Of a DNA stretch of 64,000 nt, positions 32,287 to 41,350 are shown one piece after another. Position 1 is the stretch's first letter, and every line of letters starts with the position of its first letter. This DNA is from Actinospineispora eucalypti (GTDB lineage: Bacteria > Actinomycetota > Actinomycetes > Mycobacteriales > Pseudonocardiaceae). Made by a program: the position numbers and the translations under genes. The stretch lies in NCBI GenBank assembly GCA_014208095.1, contig JACHMT010000005.1, forward strand, positions 248,001-312,000, in the 5' to 3' direction. The notes beneath the pieces are model-generated. The model ran no database searches and was not told the DNA's origin. It worked only from the letters and a program-made list of their open reading frames with translations.

Positions 32287-32577
32287 ATGTACGCGCACCA
32301 GGAACGCTACGCCGCCGCACGTACCTCCGAACGCACCGCATGGTTGACCACTTCGACCGAAGCCAGCCGGCGGGCCGGACGGCGGTTGCGCCGTTCCGCG
32401 CACCGGCACACCCGGTTGACGATCAGCGACCACCTGGCCTTCTGGCGCGCGCAGCACGACGGGATGCGGTGCACCCGTACCGCGTCGGCACTCAGCTGGC
32501 CGGGGTACGTATGGCTGGCCGTGCTGCTCATCTCGGTGACGGCCGTCGGCGTGCTGACCGGGCTCCTGCTGGTCTAG
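32287..32577 (+). CDS. Small membrane protein with one C-terminal TM segment
   Basis: From ATG 32287 the frame gives 96 residues. The first 70 are rich in Arg, His and Thr (TEASRRAGRRLRRSAHRHTR), followed by a membrane helix, YVWLAVLLISVTAVGVLTGLLLV, ending at the C-terminus. The layout of a basic cytosolic part and a tail anchor is plausible for a real protein. There is no clear ribosome binding site and GTG at 32239 is also in frame, so the start is unsure. No family is recognised. Confidence 0.45.
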   Translation: MYAHQERYAAARTSERTAWLTTSTEASRRAGRRLRRSAHRHTRLTISDHLAFWRAQHDGMRCTRTASALSWPGYVWLAVLLISVTAVGVLTGLLLV

Positions 32578-32579
32578 CG

Positions 32580-32960
32580 TCAGGCGGCGCCGGACCACTC
32601 CGGCTGGTCGGCCTCGATGACGCCGCCGTCGGCGCGGATCACCAGCGCGCTGCCCCCCGGAGAGCGTCTCGGTGCGCTGCTCGGCCGCCCCGGAACCAGC
32701 CGGGTCGCACCCGCGCGCCCAGCCGGGCTGTTCCGGTGTGCGCCACCGACCCGGGCTGCTCGTCACCGACCGGTTGGTGCTCGACGTCGGGATCGGTCCC
32801 GCCGGCGGCCAGCGGCAGTCGCACGGCCAGCCGCCGCGGCCGGGGCGGCGGCTTGGGCGGGCCGGCCTCCTCGAACTTGCGCAGCCCGGTCTGCGCGGCC
32901 TGGTAGCGGGCCGCCGTGCCGTCGTTGTAGGTGGCCTTGCCGGTGCTCGATTTATCGGTG
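32580..32960 (-). pseudogene. Degenerate coding remnant next to metI
   Basis: On the minus strand one frame gives a protein-like start, KSSTGKATYNDGTAARYQAA, then QTGLRKFEEAGPPKPP, but drifts into Arg-rich sequence and stops at 32639. In another frame the last bases encode SALVIRADGGVIEADQPEW before a TGA at 32580-32582, which looks like a natural C-terminus. No single frame joins the two. I read this as a frameshifted or partly deleted gene; the parent family is not recognised. Confidence 0.4.
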
Positions 32961-33611
32961 CAGAGCCTTGCGGGCCAGCCAGTTGCCCAGCAGCTGCGCC
33001 GCCTGCACGACCACGATGATGATCACCACGGTGACCAGGGTGACCGGCCAGTTGAACTGCTGGTAGCCGTACGCGATGGCGAAGTTGCCCAGCCCGCCGC
33101 CCCCCACGTAGCCGGCCATCGCGGACATGTCCACCACCGCGACGAAGATGAACGTGTAACCCAGCACCAGCGGCCCGAGCGCCTCCGGGATCAGCACGGT
33201 GAGGATGATCCGGGACTTGCTCGCGCCCATCGCCCTGGCCGCCTCGATCACCCCGGGGTCCACCGCGATCAGGTTCTGCTCCACCACTCGGCCGATCACG
33301 AAGCTGGCCATGGTGGCCATCGGGAACACCACCGCCTGCGTGCCGATGGTGGTGCCCATGACCAGCAGGGTGAGCGGGCCGACGGCGGTGATGAAGATGA
33401 TGAACGGGATCGGCCGGACGATGTTCACCAGCACGTTGAGCAGGTGGAACACCACCGGGCTGCGCAGCAGCCCGCCCGGCCGGGTGGCGTAGAGCAGCAC
33501 CCCGATGAGCAGCCCGAGGCCGCCCGCGATGAGCAGCGTCCAGACCACCATGTAGATGGTCTGCTGGAAGGAGAGCACCAGCTGCGGGTAGAGCTGCGCC
33601 CAGTTGTTCAC
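32952..33611 (-). CDS. metI: Methionine ABC transporter permease
   Basis: The 219-residue permease has about five membrane segments. The EAA loop, DPGVIEAARAMGASKSRIILTV, is followed by VLIPEALGPLVLGYTF. VVDMSAMAGYVGGGGLGNFAI is characteristic of MetI. It forms the channel for D/L-methionine import with MetN and MetQ encoded just upstream. GTG at 33611 overlaps the metN stop by four bases. Confidence 0.92.
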   Translation of the reverse strand: MNNWAQLYPQLVLSFQQTIYMVVWTLLIAGGLGLLIGVLLYATRPGGLLRSPVVFHLLNVLVNIVRPIPFIIFITAVGPLTLLVMGTTIGTQAVVFPMATMASFVIGRVVEQNLIAVDPGVIEAARAMGASKSRIILTVLIPEALGPLVLGYTFIFVAVVDMSAMAGYVGGGGLGNFAIAYGYQQFNWPVTLVTVVIIIVVVQAAQLLGNWLARKALHR

Positions 33612-34630
33612 AGTTCCTCCACCGGCGTGTGCGACCGGAGCTCGGCCAGCAGCGCGTCCACGTCGGCGTCCGCGCCGGCCAGCTCGTAGGTGAGGCTGCC
33701 GAACGGCTTCTCGGACAGCTCGCCGATGCCGCCGTAGATGATCGTGGCCCGCACCCCGCGCGCGGCGAACCGGCCGGCCAGCTCGCCGGCTGCCGTGCCG
33801 CCGTCCCGGATGGGCACGGTGACGATGCGGCCGGGGAAGCTGTGGCGGAGCCGGGCCAGGGTCTCCGGCGAGGGCCGGTCGCCGTGCACGCTCTGCACGA
33901 ACCGCTTGGTGGCCGGCTCGCGGGGCGAGGCGAACACGTCGTAGACCGGGCCGTGCTCGATCACCCGGCCGCCCTCCATCACCGCCACCGAGTCGCACAG
34001 CGAGCTGACCACCTCCATCTCGTGGGTGATCACGACCACCGTGGTGCCCAGCTCGGTGTTCACCTTCTTCAGCAGGGCCAGCACGTCCTTGGTGGTCTCG
34101 GGGTCCAGTGCGCTGGTCGCCTCGTCGGCGAGCAGGATGGCCGGCCCGGTGGCCAGCGCCCGCGCGATGCCCACCCGCTGCTGCTGCCCGCCGGACAGCT
34201 GCGCCGGGTACTGCCGGGCCTTCTCCGAGATCCCCACGAACTCCAGCAGCTCGGCCACCCGGGCGGCCCGGCGCTCGCGCGGCCAGCCGGCCACCTTGAG
34301 CGGGTACGCCACGTTGCCGGCCGCCGTGCGCGAGGAGAGCAGGTTGAACCGCTGGAAGATCATGCCGACCCGGCCGCGCAGCGCGCGCAGGTCCCGCTCG
34401 GCCATCCCGGACAGCGGCCTGCCCTCCACCACGACCTCGCCCGAGGTCGGCACCTCCAGGCCGTTGATCAGCCGCACCAGGGTGCTCTTGCCGGCCCCGG
34501 AGTAGCCGATCACGCCGACGATCTCGCCGTTCGCCACGTCCAGGTCCACCGAGTCGACCGCGCGCACCGGCGAGCCGCCGGCACCGGGGAACTCCTTGCT
34601 GACGTTGCGGAAGCTGATGACCGGGGTCAC
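33608..34630 (-). CDS. metN: Methionine ABC transporter ATPase
   Basis: The 340-residue protein contains Walker A GYSGAGKST, Q-loop IFQRFNLL, signature LSGGQQQRVGIARAL, Walker B ILLADEATSALD and the switch VVITHEMEVV. The C-terminal ~80 residues (IVTVPIRDGGTAAGELAGRF and on) form the NIL domain that binds methionine and feeds back on transport. This is the normal MetN design. GTG at 34630 follows metQ by two bases. Confidence 0.93.
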   Translation of the reverse strand: MTPVISFRNVSKEFPGAGGSPVRAVDSVDLDVANGEIVGVIGYSGAGKSTLVRLINGLEVPTSGEVVVEGRPLSGMAERDLRALRGRVGMIFQRFNLLSSRTAAGNVAYPLKVAGWPRERRAARVAELLEFVGISEKARQYPAQLSGGQQQRVGIARALATGPAILLADEATSALDPETTKDVLALLKKVNTELGTTVVVITHEMEVVSSLCDSVAVMEGGRVIEHGPVYDVFASPREPATKRFVQSVHGDRPSPETLARLRHSFPGRIVTVPIRDGGTAAGELAGRFAARGVRATIIYGGIGELSEKPFGSLTYELAGADADVDALLAELRSHTPVEEL

Positions 34631-34632
34631 CG

Positions 34633-35520
34633 TCAGGTGCCGGCCTTCTGGATGGTCGCCTCCAGGGACTTGGTCACCGCCTGCAGCTCGGCCGGGTCGT
34701 TGTTCTTGAACACGGTGGTGGGGCCGAGGTCCTGCTTGGCGGCGGCCTCCACCTCCGGGTCGTGGTAGACCCGCACCAGGTCCAGATAGGTGGGGTTGTC
34801 CTTGTCGGCCGCGCGGGCCACGAACACGTTGATGTACGGCTTGGAGGACTCGCTGTTCGGGTCGTCGGAGAAGATCACTTCCTGGGGCGAGAGGTTGGCC
34901 GACGTGGCGTAGTTGTTGTTCACCACGGCGCCGTCCACGCTGGGCAGGTTGGCGGCGGTCTGCGCGGCGTCCACCGGGATCACGGTGACCTTGGACGCGG
35001 CGGTGTCCACGTCGGCCGGCGTGGACAGGGTGTTGCCGCCGCCCTTGAGGGTGATCAGCTTGGCCGCCTGCAGCGTCAGCAGTGCCCGGGCCTGGTTGGT
35101 CGGGTCGTTCGGGATCACCACCTGGCCACCGGACGGGATGTCGGCCGGCGAGCGGTGCTTGCGCGAGTACAGCGGCAGCGGGTACACGGCGGTGGCGCCG
35201 ACCGGCACCAGGGTGTCGTGGTTGCGCACGTTGTAGTTGGCCAGGTACTGCAGGTGCTGGAACTGGTTCAGCTGCAGCTGGTTCTGCGACAGCGCGGGGT
35301 TGGGCTGGTTGTAGTCGGTGAAGTTGACCAGCTCGACGTCGATGCCCCGCTCCTTGGCCTTGCGCTGGAAGACCTGCCAGTAGGCCTCGCTGGCGTCCGC
35401 CACCCCGATCTTCACCGCCGTCGCCGAGGAGCTGGCGCCGGGTGGCGGTGAGCAGGCCGACATCACCAGGGCCGCCGCCAGAGCGGGTAGCAACAGCAGG
35501 GCACGGAGCTTGGGCTTCAT
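34633..35520 (-). CDS. metQ: Methionine-binding lipoprotein
   Basis: The 295-residue NlpA/MetQ family protein has a signal peptide with lipobox LVMSACS (Cys about residue 23). The ligand-fold sequences include KIGVADASEAYWQVFQRKA, NFTDYNQPNPALSQNQLQLN, VVIPNDPTNQARALLTLQ and VDGAVVNNNYA. It delivers methionine to MetI. It is the first gene of the metQ-metN-metI operon. Its 5' leader is about 100 bases; I see no recognised SAM riboswitch in it. Confidence 0.92.
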   Translation of the reverse strand: MKPKLRALLLLPALAAALVMSACSPPPGASSSATAVKIGVADASEAYWQVFQRKAKERGIDVELVNFTDYNQPNPALSQNQLQLNQFQHLQYLANYNVRNHDTLVPVGATAVYPLPLYSRKHRSPADIPSGGQVVIPNDPTNQARALLTLQAAKLITLKGGGNTLSTPADVDTAASKVTVIPVDAAQTAANLPSVDGAVVNNNYATSANLSPQEVIFSDDPNSESSKPYINVFVARAADKDNPTYLDLVRVYHDPEVEAAAKQDLGPTTVFKNNDPAELQAVTKSLEATIQKAGT

Positions 35521-35656
35521 CGGTGTTTCCCCTCGAAGACGAACATGGTCCGCCGCCGGTGACCGGCACTGCTGATATGAAACCGCGAAGGCGGACGGTT
35601 GGGTGCGGCGGGGTGTCGGCTAACGACAACAACCCGGCATTGTTCCGCCCCATTCT

Positions 35657-35671
35657 TGAGTGATTCAGTCA
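35657..35671. promoter_or_regulatory. Dyad in the metQ upstream region
   Basis: TGAGTGATTCAGTCA is an inverted repeat (arms TGAGTGA/TCAGTCA, one mismatch) about 140 bases upstream of metQ and 160 bases before the divergent secreted hydrolase gene. It lies in an AT-richer patch and could be an operator for either promoter. The regulator is unknown. Confidence 0.4.
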
Positions 35672-35832
35672 AATTTACGGTAGCACACGCCGCGCGACCG
35701 CCTCCCCTGAACGGGGAGCCGTACGTCACTCATCCGGACGAGCGCCGGCCGGTGGTCGCACCGTCACTTTTCGTACCTCGTTGCTCACCACGAGTGCGCG
35801 GCGCTGCGCACCGGCGATCACTGGAGAGCCAC

Positions 35833-36921
35833 ATGGGCGGCTGGTCGGCACGTCTGCTTCTCGGTTCCGGACTGGCGGTGGCACTGTCCGCCGTGCTGGT
35901 CACGGGTACGGCCGTTGCGTCACCAGAGTCCGATGACGTGGTCAAGGTGCCGGTGTCCTTCGAGGTCACCAACGTGAACGAGTCGAAGGTGGCCTGCCAG
36001 GCGGACGGCAAGCGGTACACCGTCAAGGGCACCCTGGCCGCGCCGCGCCGGGTGCTGCACGAGGACAACCCCTCGCTCACCATCTACTCGCACGGCCTGG
36101 CCTACACCGGCAGGGGCTTCTTCGAGTTCACGAAGGTGCCCGGCTACGACTACATCGGCGAGCAGGCCGATGCCGGGCACGCCTCGCTGGCCTTCGACCT
36201 GCCGGGCTACGGGCGCAGCGACGCGGTGCCCAACGGGCAGGACATCTGCTACGGCTCGGAGGCCACGATCATCCACCAGATGGTCGGCCAGCTGCGCTCC
36301 GGCGAGTACCGGGCCGAGGGCGAGGACGCCGTGCGGTTCAAGCGGATCGCCCTGGCCGGCCACTCGGCCAGCGGTTTCACCGCGCAGGCCGAGGCGTACT
36401 CGTTCCACGACATCGACGCGCTGATCGTGATGGCCTTCGCCGACCAGGGGTTCAGCCCGCTGCTGCTGACCACCGCCGGCCAGACCCTGGTGCGCTGCAC
36501 CCTCGGCGGCGACCCCAAGCAGGGCGACCCGCACACCAGGGGTTACGCCTACTTCGGCCAGTCGGACGCCGACTACCGGGCCGGCCACCTGCACAACACC
36601 GACCCGGACGTGGCGAGGGCGGCCACCGAGGACCGGGTGAAGGACCCGTGCGGCCGGCTGGGCTCGGCGATCCCGAACGCGGTCAGCGACAACGCGCTGC
36701 TGGCCACGGTGAAGGTGCCGGTGCTGCTGGTCTACGGGCACAACGACGCGCTGTTCCAGGACAACGCGGCCGGCACCCGGCTGCAGCGCGCGCACTTCGT
36801 GGGCAGCAAGGACGTGACCGACATCTTCCTGCCCGACACCGGTCACGCCCTCACCCTGGAGCGCACCGCGCCCCGGATGCGCCACGAGGTCTCCGAATGG
36901 CTGAACAAGCGCGGTTTCTAG
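35833..36921 (+). CDS. Secreted alpha/beta hydrolase
   Basis: A 362-residue exported protein. The signal peptide (WSARLLLGSGLAVALSAVLV, cleavage near AVASPES) precedes a hydrolase fold. It contains LTIYSHGLAYTGRGFFEF, SLAFDLPGYGRSD, the nucleophile elbow ALAGHSASGFTAQ, the acid region VLLVYGHNDALF, and the catalytic His in LPDTGHALTLERT. The layout fits an esterase or lipase acting outside the cell. ATG at 35833 follows GGAG. It ends in a 4-base convergent overlap with the next gene. Confidence 0.82.
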   Translation: MGGWSARLLLGSGLAVALSAVLVTGTAVASPESDDVVKVPVSFEVTNVNESKVACQADGKRYTVKGTLAAPRRVLHEDNPSLTIYSHGLAYTGRGFFEFTKVPGYDYIGEQADAGHASLAFDLPGYGRSDAVPNGQDICYGSEATIIHQMVGQLRSGEYRAEGEDAVRFKRIALAGHSASGFTAQAEAYSFHDIDALIVMAFADQGFSPLLLTTAGQTLVRCTLGGDPKQGDPHTRGYAYFGQSDADYRAGHLHNTDPDVARAATEDRVKDPCGRLGSAIPNAVSDNALLATVKVPVLLVYGHNDALFQDNAAGTRLQRAHFVGSKDVTDIFLPDTGHALTLERTAPRMRHEVSEWLNKRGF

Positions 36922-39563
36922 ATCACCTGGACGGTGCCCCGTGAGCCGTCCACCCGCACCCGGTCGCCGGTGCGCAGCCGCATGGTCGCGTCGCCGCAGC
37001 CGACCACGGCCGGAATGCCCAGCTCGCGGGCCACGATCGCGGCGTGCGACAGCGGTGCGCCGACGTCGGTGACCACCGCCGCGGCCCGGGGGAACAGTGG
37101 CGTCCAGCCCACGTTGGTGATCGTGGTCACCAGGATCTCCCCCGGTCGCAGCGACGCGCCCTCGTCCGCGCTGGCCAGCACGCGCGCGGTGCCCTCCACC
37201 ACGCCGGCCGCGCCCGAGTACCCGGTGATCGTGTCACCCGCCGGCTCGGCCGGTGCGGCGGAAGGCCAGGCGTCACCGCGCCGGTTCGGGTCCGCGTACC
37301 AGGCGAACGGGTCGAACGCGCCTCGAATGTAGGAGGGGTACGGGGGCAGCGCGGCGTACCGGTGGTGCGTGGCCCGGCGCGGCGCCACCTGGGCCAGCGC
37401 CTCGTCGCCAGAGCCGTCCAGGTCGTCCGAGCCGTCCAGGTCCGGGCCGTCCAGCAGGCCCAGCAGCTCGTCCAGGTACAGGAAGAACAGGTCCTCGCCG
37501 TGCCCGGTGAGCTCGCCGGCCCGCAGTACCCAGTCCCGCACCACCCAGAACACCCGCACCGCCTCGGAGCGGGCCTGTTCGCGCATCCGCGCGGCGCCGG
37601 TCCAGGTGGCCAGCTTGCCGCGAAGGCGCTCGGCCTGGTCCGCGTCGGCCTCGGTGAGGCGCCGCCAGGCGCTCCGCCGCGCCGCGTCCTGCCGCTCCAG
37701 CAGCGCCACCGCGTCCTGGCGGGCGTCGGCCAGGCCGGCCAGCTGGGCGTCCAGCCAGTGTGGGTCCTCGGCCGGGCGGGGGAAGGAGATCTCCAGCTCG
37801 TGCGGACCCCGGTGCCCCCACTGCTCCAGGTAGGCCTCCCGGGTCAGCTCGCCCCGGGCCACCTTCGCCAGGCCGACCACCGGGCCGAGGCTGTCCAGGG
37901 TGCCGCCGTCGGCCTGTGCCCCGGAGAGCAGTAGGTTGGCGTCCTCCTCGCTGACCAGCTTGCGCAGCTCCTTGCGGCCCAGCGCGAGTGCGCTGTCGTC
38001 GCTGCGCGCCCCGGCGCCGAGCATCTCCGCCGCGCCCCGGTGCAGCGGTTCCAGCTCCTCACGCCACAGTCGGGCCAGCTCGGCCGTCGACCGGGCCGCG
38101 CGGATCCGGCCGCGCAGCTCGGCGCACCGCGCCGGGGTCCGGGGCACCACGTCGGCGAACACCTTCTGGTCGGCGGCGAACTTGCGCCGGGCCCGGATCG
38201 CCTGGGTGAGGCCGGTGCCCATGATCCGCCAGCGGGACGTGGGCAGCTCGGGGATGGTCATGCCCTCGGGCAGGATGCCGAACACCTGCTCGGTGCCGGT
38301 CCTGGCCTTCTCGCCCATGAAGAACGCGTCGGCCAGGCCGAAGATCGTGCTCAGGTTGAGATAGAGCCGGCCGCCGATGTTGCCGACCAGCTTGTGCCCG
38401 GCCGCCCCGTCGATCGGCAGCGAGCCGTCCAGGAAGATCTTCAGCGCCGACCAGCCGCACGGCGTCACCACGTCCGGCACCGCCTCGCCGATGTTGGTCG
38501 AGGTCCACAGGTAGTCGCCGGCCAGGCTGTCGTTCCAGACCAGGTATCCGCCGTCGGTGGAGTCGTGGTCCGGCAGTTTCACCGGCGGCGTGCGCAGGGT
38601 GGTGATCGGCCGGGCCTGCACGACGAAGAACTCGCCGCCCCGGCGGGTCCACTCCACGTCCATCGGCGTGCCGTAGAGCTTCTCGATGCGCTCGCCGAGC
38701 TCGGTGAGGGTGGCGGTCTCGGCCCGGTTCAGCACCGGTTCCCGGCGCAGTTCCTCGGGGACCGGGACCTCGGCGGTGCCGGTCTCGGTGCGCACGGTCA
38801 TCGTCGTCTTGTCCGCGACCCGCTGCTCGGCCGGCTCGCCGGTGGCCCGGTCCACCACCACGGTGTCCGGGGTGACCTGCCCGCCGACCACCGCCTCGCC
38901 CAGGCCCCAGCTCGCGTTGATCACGATCTGGTCCCGCGCGCCGGTCATCGGGTTGGCGGTGAACAGGATGCCGGCCGCGTCCGCCGCCACCAGCTCCTGC
39001 ACCACCACGGCCAGGCCGACCTGGTCGGGTGCGATGCCGGTGCGCGCGCGGTACCCGATCGCCCTGGCGGTCCACAGCGAAGCCCAGCACCGGCGGACGG
39101 CGCGCAGCAGCGCCGCCTCGCCCCGGATGTTCAGGTAGGTGTCCTGCTGGCCGGCGAAGGACAGCTCCGGCAGGTCCTCGGCGGTGGCCGAGGAGCGCAC
39201 CGCGACCGGCGCGTCGGCGCCCAGCTCGCGGTACCGGGCGGTGATCGCGGCGGCGGTGTCGGCCGGGATCGGGTGCTCGGCGAACAGCGCGGCGATGGTC
39301 GTCGAGGCGGCATCCAGGGTCTCCGGGCGGGCCGGGTCGACGGCGGCCACGGCGGCCAGGACCGGTCGTTCCAGGCCGGCCTCGGCGAGGAACCGCCGGT
39401 AGGCCTCGGTGGTCACGTGGAAACCGGTGGGCACCGGCAGCCCGGCGGTGGCCAGTCGCGCGAGCGAGGCACCCTTGCCCCCCACCTGGGCCAGGTCGGC
39501 GGCGGGGTCGGCGAGCGGTCGAACCAGGGGGAGGGCCTGGTCGGACGGGGTAGTGATGGTCAT
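36918..39563 (-). CDS. Rifampin phosphotransferase / PEP synthase family enzyme
   Basis: The 881-residue protein has the order of Rph enzymes. An N-terminal ATP-grasp domain shows VGGKGASLARLATAGLPVPT, APVAVRSSATAEDLPELSFA, GILFTANPMTG and FVVQARPITTL. A large middle domain follows, then a swivelling phosphohistidine domain ending TDVGAPLSHAAIVARELGIP, whose His carries the phosphate. Rph inactivates rifamycins by ATP-driven phosphorylation. PEP synthase has the same fold but a C-terminal PEP/pyruvate-binding barrel, absent here. The middle domain differs from the Listeria enzyme, so the drug specificity is inferred. ATG at 39563 is preferred to an upstream TTG. It is divergent from a MarR gene. 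Confidence 0.75.
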   Translation of the reverse strand: MTITTPSDQALPLVRPLADPAADLAQVGGKGASLARLATAGLPVPTGFHVTTEAYRRFLAEAGLERPVLAAVAAVDPARPETLDAASTTIAALFAEHPIPADTAAAITARYRELGADAPVAVRSSATAEDLPELSFAGQQDTYLNIRGEAALLRAVRRCWASLWTARAIGYRARTGIAPDQVGLAVVVQELVAADAAGILFTANPMTGARDQIVINASWGLGEAVVGGQVTPDTVVVDRATGEPAEQRVADKTTMTVRTETGTAEVPVPEELRREPVLNRAETATLTELGERIEKLYGTPMDVEWTRRGGEFFVVQARPITTLRTPPVKLPDHDSTDGGYLVWNDSLAGDYLWTSTNIGEAVPDVVTPCGWSALKIFLDGSLPIDGAAGHKLVGNIGGRLYLNLSTIFGLADAFFMGEKARTGTEQVFGILPEGMTIPELPTSRWRIMGTGLTQAIRARRKFAADQKVFADVVPRTPARCAELRGRIRAARSTAELARLWREELEPLHRGAAEMLGAGARSDDSALALGRKELRKLVSEEDANLLLSGAQADGGTLDSLGPVVGLAKVARGELTREAYLEQWGHRGPHELEISFPRPAEDPHWLDAQLAGLADARQDAVALLERQDAARRSAWRRLTEADADQAERLRGKLATWTGAARMREQARSEAVRVFWVVRDWVLRAGELTGHGEDLFFLYLDELLGLLDGPDLDGSDDLDGSGDEALAQVAPRRATHHRYAALPPYPSYIRGAFDPFAWYADPNRRGDAWPSAAPAEPAGDTITGYSGAAGVVEGTARVLASADEGASLRPGEILVTTITNVGWTPLFPRAAAVVTDVGAPLSHAAIVARELGIPAVVGCGDATMRLRTGDRVRVDGSRGTVQVI

Positions 39564-39582
39564 GCCCGGCAACCTACTCTCT

Positions 39583-39600
39583 TTTCACAAATTTGTGAAA
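39583..39600. promoter_or_regulatory. Perfect 18-bp palindrome between the Rph-like and MarR genes
   Basis: TTTCACAAATTTGTGAAA is a perfect palindrome and very AT rich in a 72% GC genome. It lies 20 bases before the phosphotransferase start and 28 before the MarR start. It is a strong candidate operator for the MarR protein. Confidence 0.75.
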
Positions 39601-39627
39601 GTTGTGTTTGCTGGGTAGGGTCCGGTC

Positions 39628-40107
39628 ATGGAGGATCGCGACGACGAGGCGATGGCCCGGTTCGTCGAGCGCTTCGCGGTCGAGCTGGCGGACGCCGGGA
39701 TGCCCCGGATGGCGGCCCGGGTGCTGGTCGCGCTGCTCGCCACCGAGTCCGGCGGGGCCACCGCCGCCGAGATCGGCCGGCTGCTGCGGATCAGCCCGGC
39801 GGCGGTGTCCGGCGCGGTCCGCTACCTGGGCCAGCTGGAACTGGTGGTGAAGGAACGGGTGCCGGGGGAGCGCCGCGACCGGTACCAGCTCAAGGCGGAC
39901 ATGTGGTACGAGGCCATCGACCGCAAGGACCGGCAGTACACCCGGTGGGCGGGGTTGATGGGGGAGGGCGTCAAGGCGGCCGGCCCGGACACCGCCGCCG
40001 GCGCCCGGCTGGAGGACACCCGGCGCTTCTTCGAGTTCGTCCGGGGCGAGTCACCGGCCATGATGCGCCGCTGGCGAGCTGTACGGGACGCCGACTCGCG
40101 ACACTAG
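39628..40107 (+). CDS. MarR/GbsR-type regulator
   Basis: A 159-residue winged-helix protein. Helices include ARVLVALLATESGGATAAEI, the recognition helix is RISPAAVSGAVRYLGQLELV, and the wing is ERRDRYQLKADMWYEA. The C-terminal helix would form the dimer. This pattern fits the GbsR/MarR group of short regulators. Divergence from the phosphotransferase across a perfect palindrome suggests local repression, perhaps relieved by a drug or metabolite. Confidence 0.85.
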   Translation: MEDRDDEAMARFVERFAVELADAGMPRMAARVLVALLATESGGATAAEIGRLLRISPAAVSGAVRYLGQLELVVKERVPGERRDRYQLKADMWYEAIDRKDRQYTRWAGLMGEGVKAAGPDTAAGARLEDTRRFFEFVRGESPAMMRRWRAVRDADSRH

Positions 40108-40116
40108 AATCCCTGG

Positions 40117-41256
40117 ATGGCCCCGCCGCCGTGGCATCTCCTGCTGGACGTGTTGCTGGCCGAGCGCGCGGAGCTGGCCGCCGAGATCAGCCGGCGGATG
40201 CAACGCCGGCTCTCGGTGTACCGGGACATCCCGATCGAGGATTTCGAGCGGCACGTGGCGGCGGCCATGGAGTGCGCCGTGGCGCTGGCCCGGGCGGACG
40301 TGCCGAGGCTCTCCCGGCGGCAGACCAAGGTGCTGGAACAGGTCGGCGAGGCGCAGGCGGTGCTGGGCGCGCCGGTGGACGAGATGCTGCTGGCCTGGCG
40401 GATCGGCGTCGACGTGCTGGTGGAACGGGGCGTTGCGGCCGCGCCCGGGTTCGGCCTCGGCGACGACCAGCGGCTGGCCTTCGTGCGGGTGACCATGGCC
40501 GCCGGCGACGTCGGCATGATCACCACGGCCCGGGCGCACCGGCGGGCCGAGCTGGAGCGGGACCGGGAGGCGCAGGACCGGCGCGCGTCGCTGGTACGCG
40601 CGCTGCTGTTCGGCACGGGCGACCCGGCCGAGCTGCGGGCCAGGGCCAAGACGTACGGGCTGGACCCGGAGGGGCAGTACCGGGCGGTGCGGGCCCAGCC
40701 GGCCGCCGGGGAGTCCTGGCGGGAGGTGGACCGGGCGATCGGGCTGACCGACGCGGCCCGGGACGGCCGGGGGATGAGCGTGCTGGTGGACGCCGACCTG
40801 GCCGGCTTCCAGCGGGACCCGCCCGGGGACGCGTCGCCGGGCCGCGCGGGGGTCGGCCCGGGGGTGCCGCTCGACCGGCTGGCCGAGTCGTTCCGGCTGG
40901 CCAGCCGGGCACTGCACACCATGCGGGCGTTCCGGCTGGCCGGCACCCGCGACCTGGCCCAGCTGGGTCTGCACGCCGCCGTGGTCGCCGACGCCGACGT
41001 CGGCGACGCGCTGTGCCGCCGCTACCTGGCCCCGCTGGCCGAGTCCGGGTCGGGCCCGGAGATCGAGGCCACGCTGCGCGAGTACCTCGCCGCCGGGGCG
41101 CATGTGGAGACCGCCGCCGAGCGCCTGCACATCCACCCCAACACGCTGCGCTACCGGCTGGCCCGGTTCGAGGTGCTCGCCGGCGCGCAGCTGCGCGACC
41201 CGCTGGTCCAGTTCGAGCTGTGGTGGGCGCTGCGGCGGGCGGTCATGGACCAGTGA
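40117..41256 (+). CDS. PucR-family transcriptional regulator
   Basis: The 379-residue protein has an N-terminal helical sensory region, a GGDEF-like linker region (ARAKTYGLDPEGQYRAVRA) and the C-terminal PucR helix-turn-helix: ATLREYLAAGAHVETAAERL, then HIHPNTLRYRLARFEVLAG and FELWWALRRAV. It is nine bases after the MarR gene, so the two may be co-transcribed. It lies immediately upstream of the desaturase/reductase fusion, whose promoter carries a 20-bp perfect palindrome, and may activate that gene. Confidence 0.85.
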   Translation: MAPPPWHLLLDVLLAERAELAAEISRRMQRRLSVYRDIPIEDFERHVAAAMECAVALARADVPRLSRRQTKVLEQVGEAQAVLGAPVDEMLLAWRIGVDVLVERGVAAAPGFGLGDDQRLAFVRVTMAAGDVGMITTARAHRRAELERDREAQDRRASLVRALLFGTGDPAELRARAKTYGLDPEGQYRAVRAQPAAGESWREVDRAIGLTDAARDGRGMSVLVDADLAGFQRDPPGDASPGRAGVGPGVPLDRLAESFRLASRALHTMRAFRLAGTRDLAQLGLHAAVVADADVGDALCRRYLAPLAESGSGPEIEATLREYLAAGAHVETAAERLHIHPNTLRYRLARFEVLAGAQLRDPLVQFELWWALRRAVMDQ

Positions 41257-41265
41257 GCCGGGAGT

Positions 41266-41285
41266 GTTTGGAGCCGGCTCCAAAC
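41266..41285. promoter_or_regulatory. Perfect 20-bp palindrome upstream of the hydroxylase-reductase fusion
   Basis: GTTTGGAGCCGGCTCCAAAC is a perfect 10+10 palindrome ten bases after the PucR stop and 65 bases before the next start. It could be an operator or a terminator hairpin; the absence of a T-run and its position favour an operator. Confidence 0.65.
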
Positions 41286-41350
41286 GCGATCGCCGAATCT
41301 GGGAGCCAGGCACATGGTGCCGATCGCCGGGGAGCGTCACCCTGGTCGCC

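Noticed and set aside
35521..35640. SAM riboswitch in the metQ leader
   Set aside because: I found no recognisable SAM-I, SAM-II or SAM-IV core; only a dyad further upstream.
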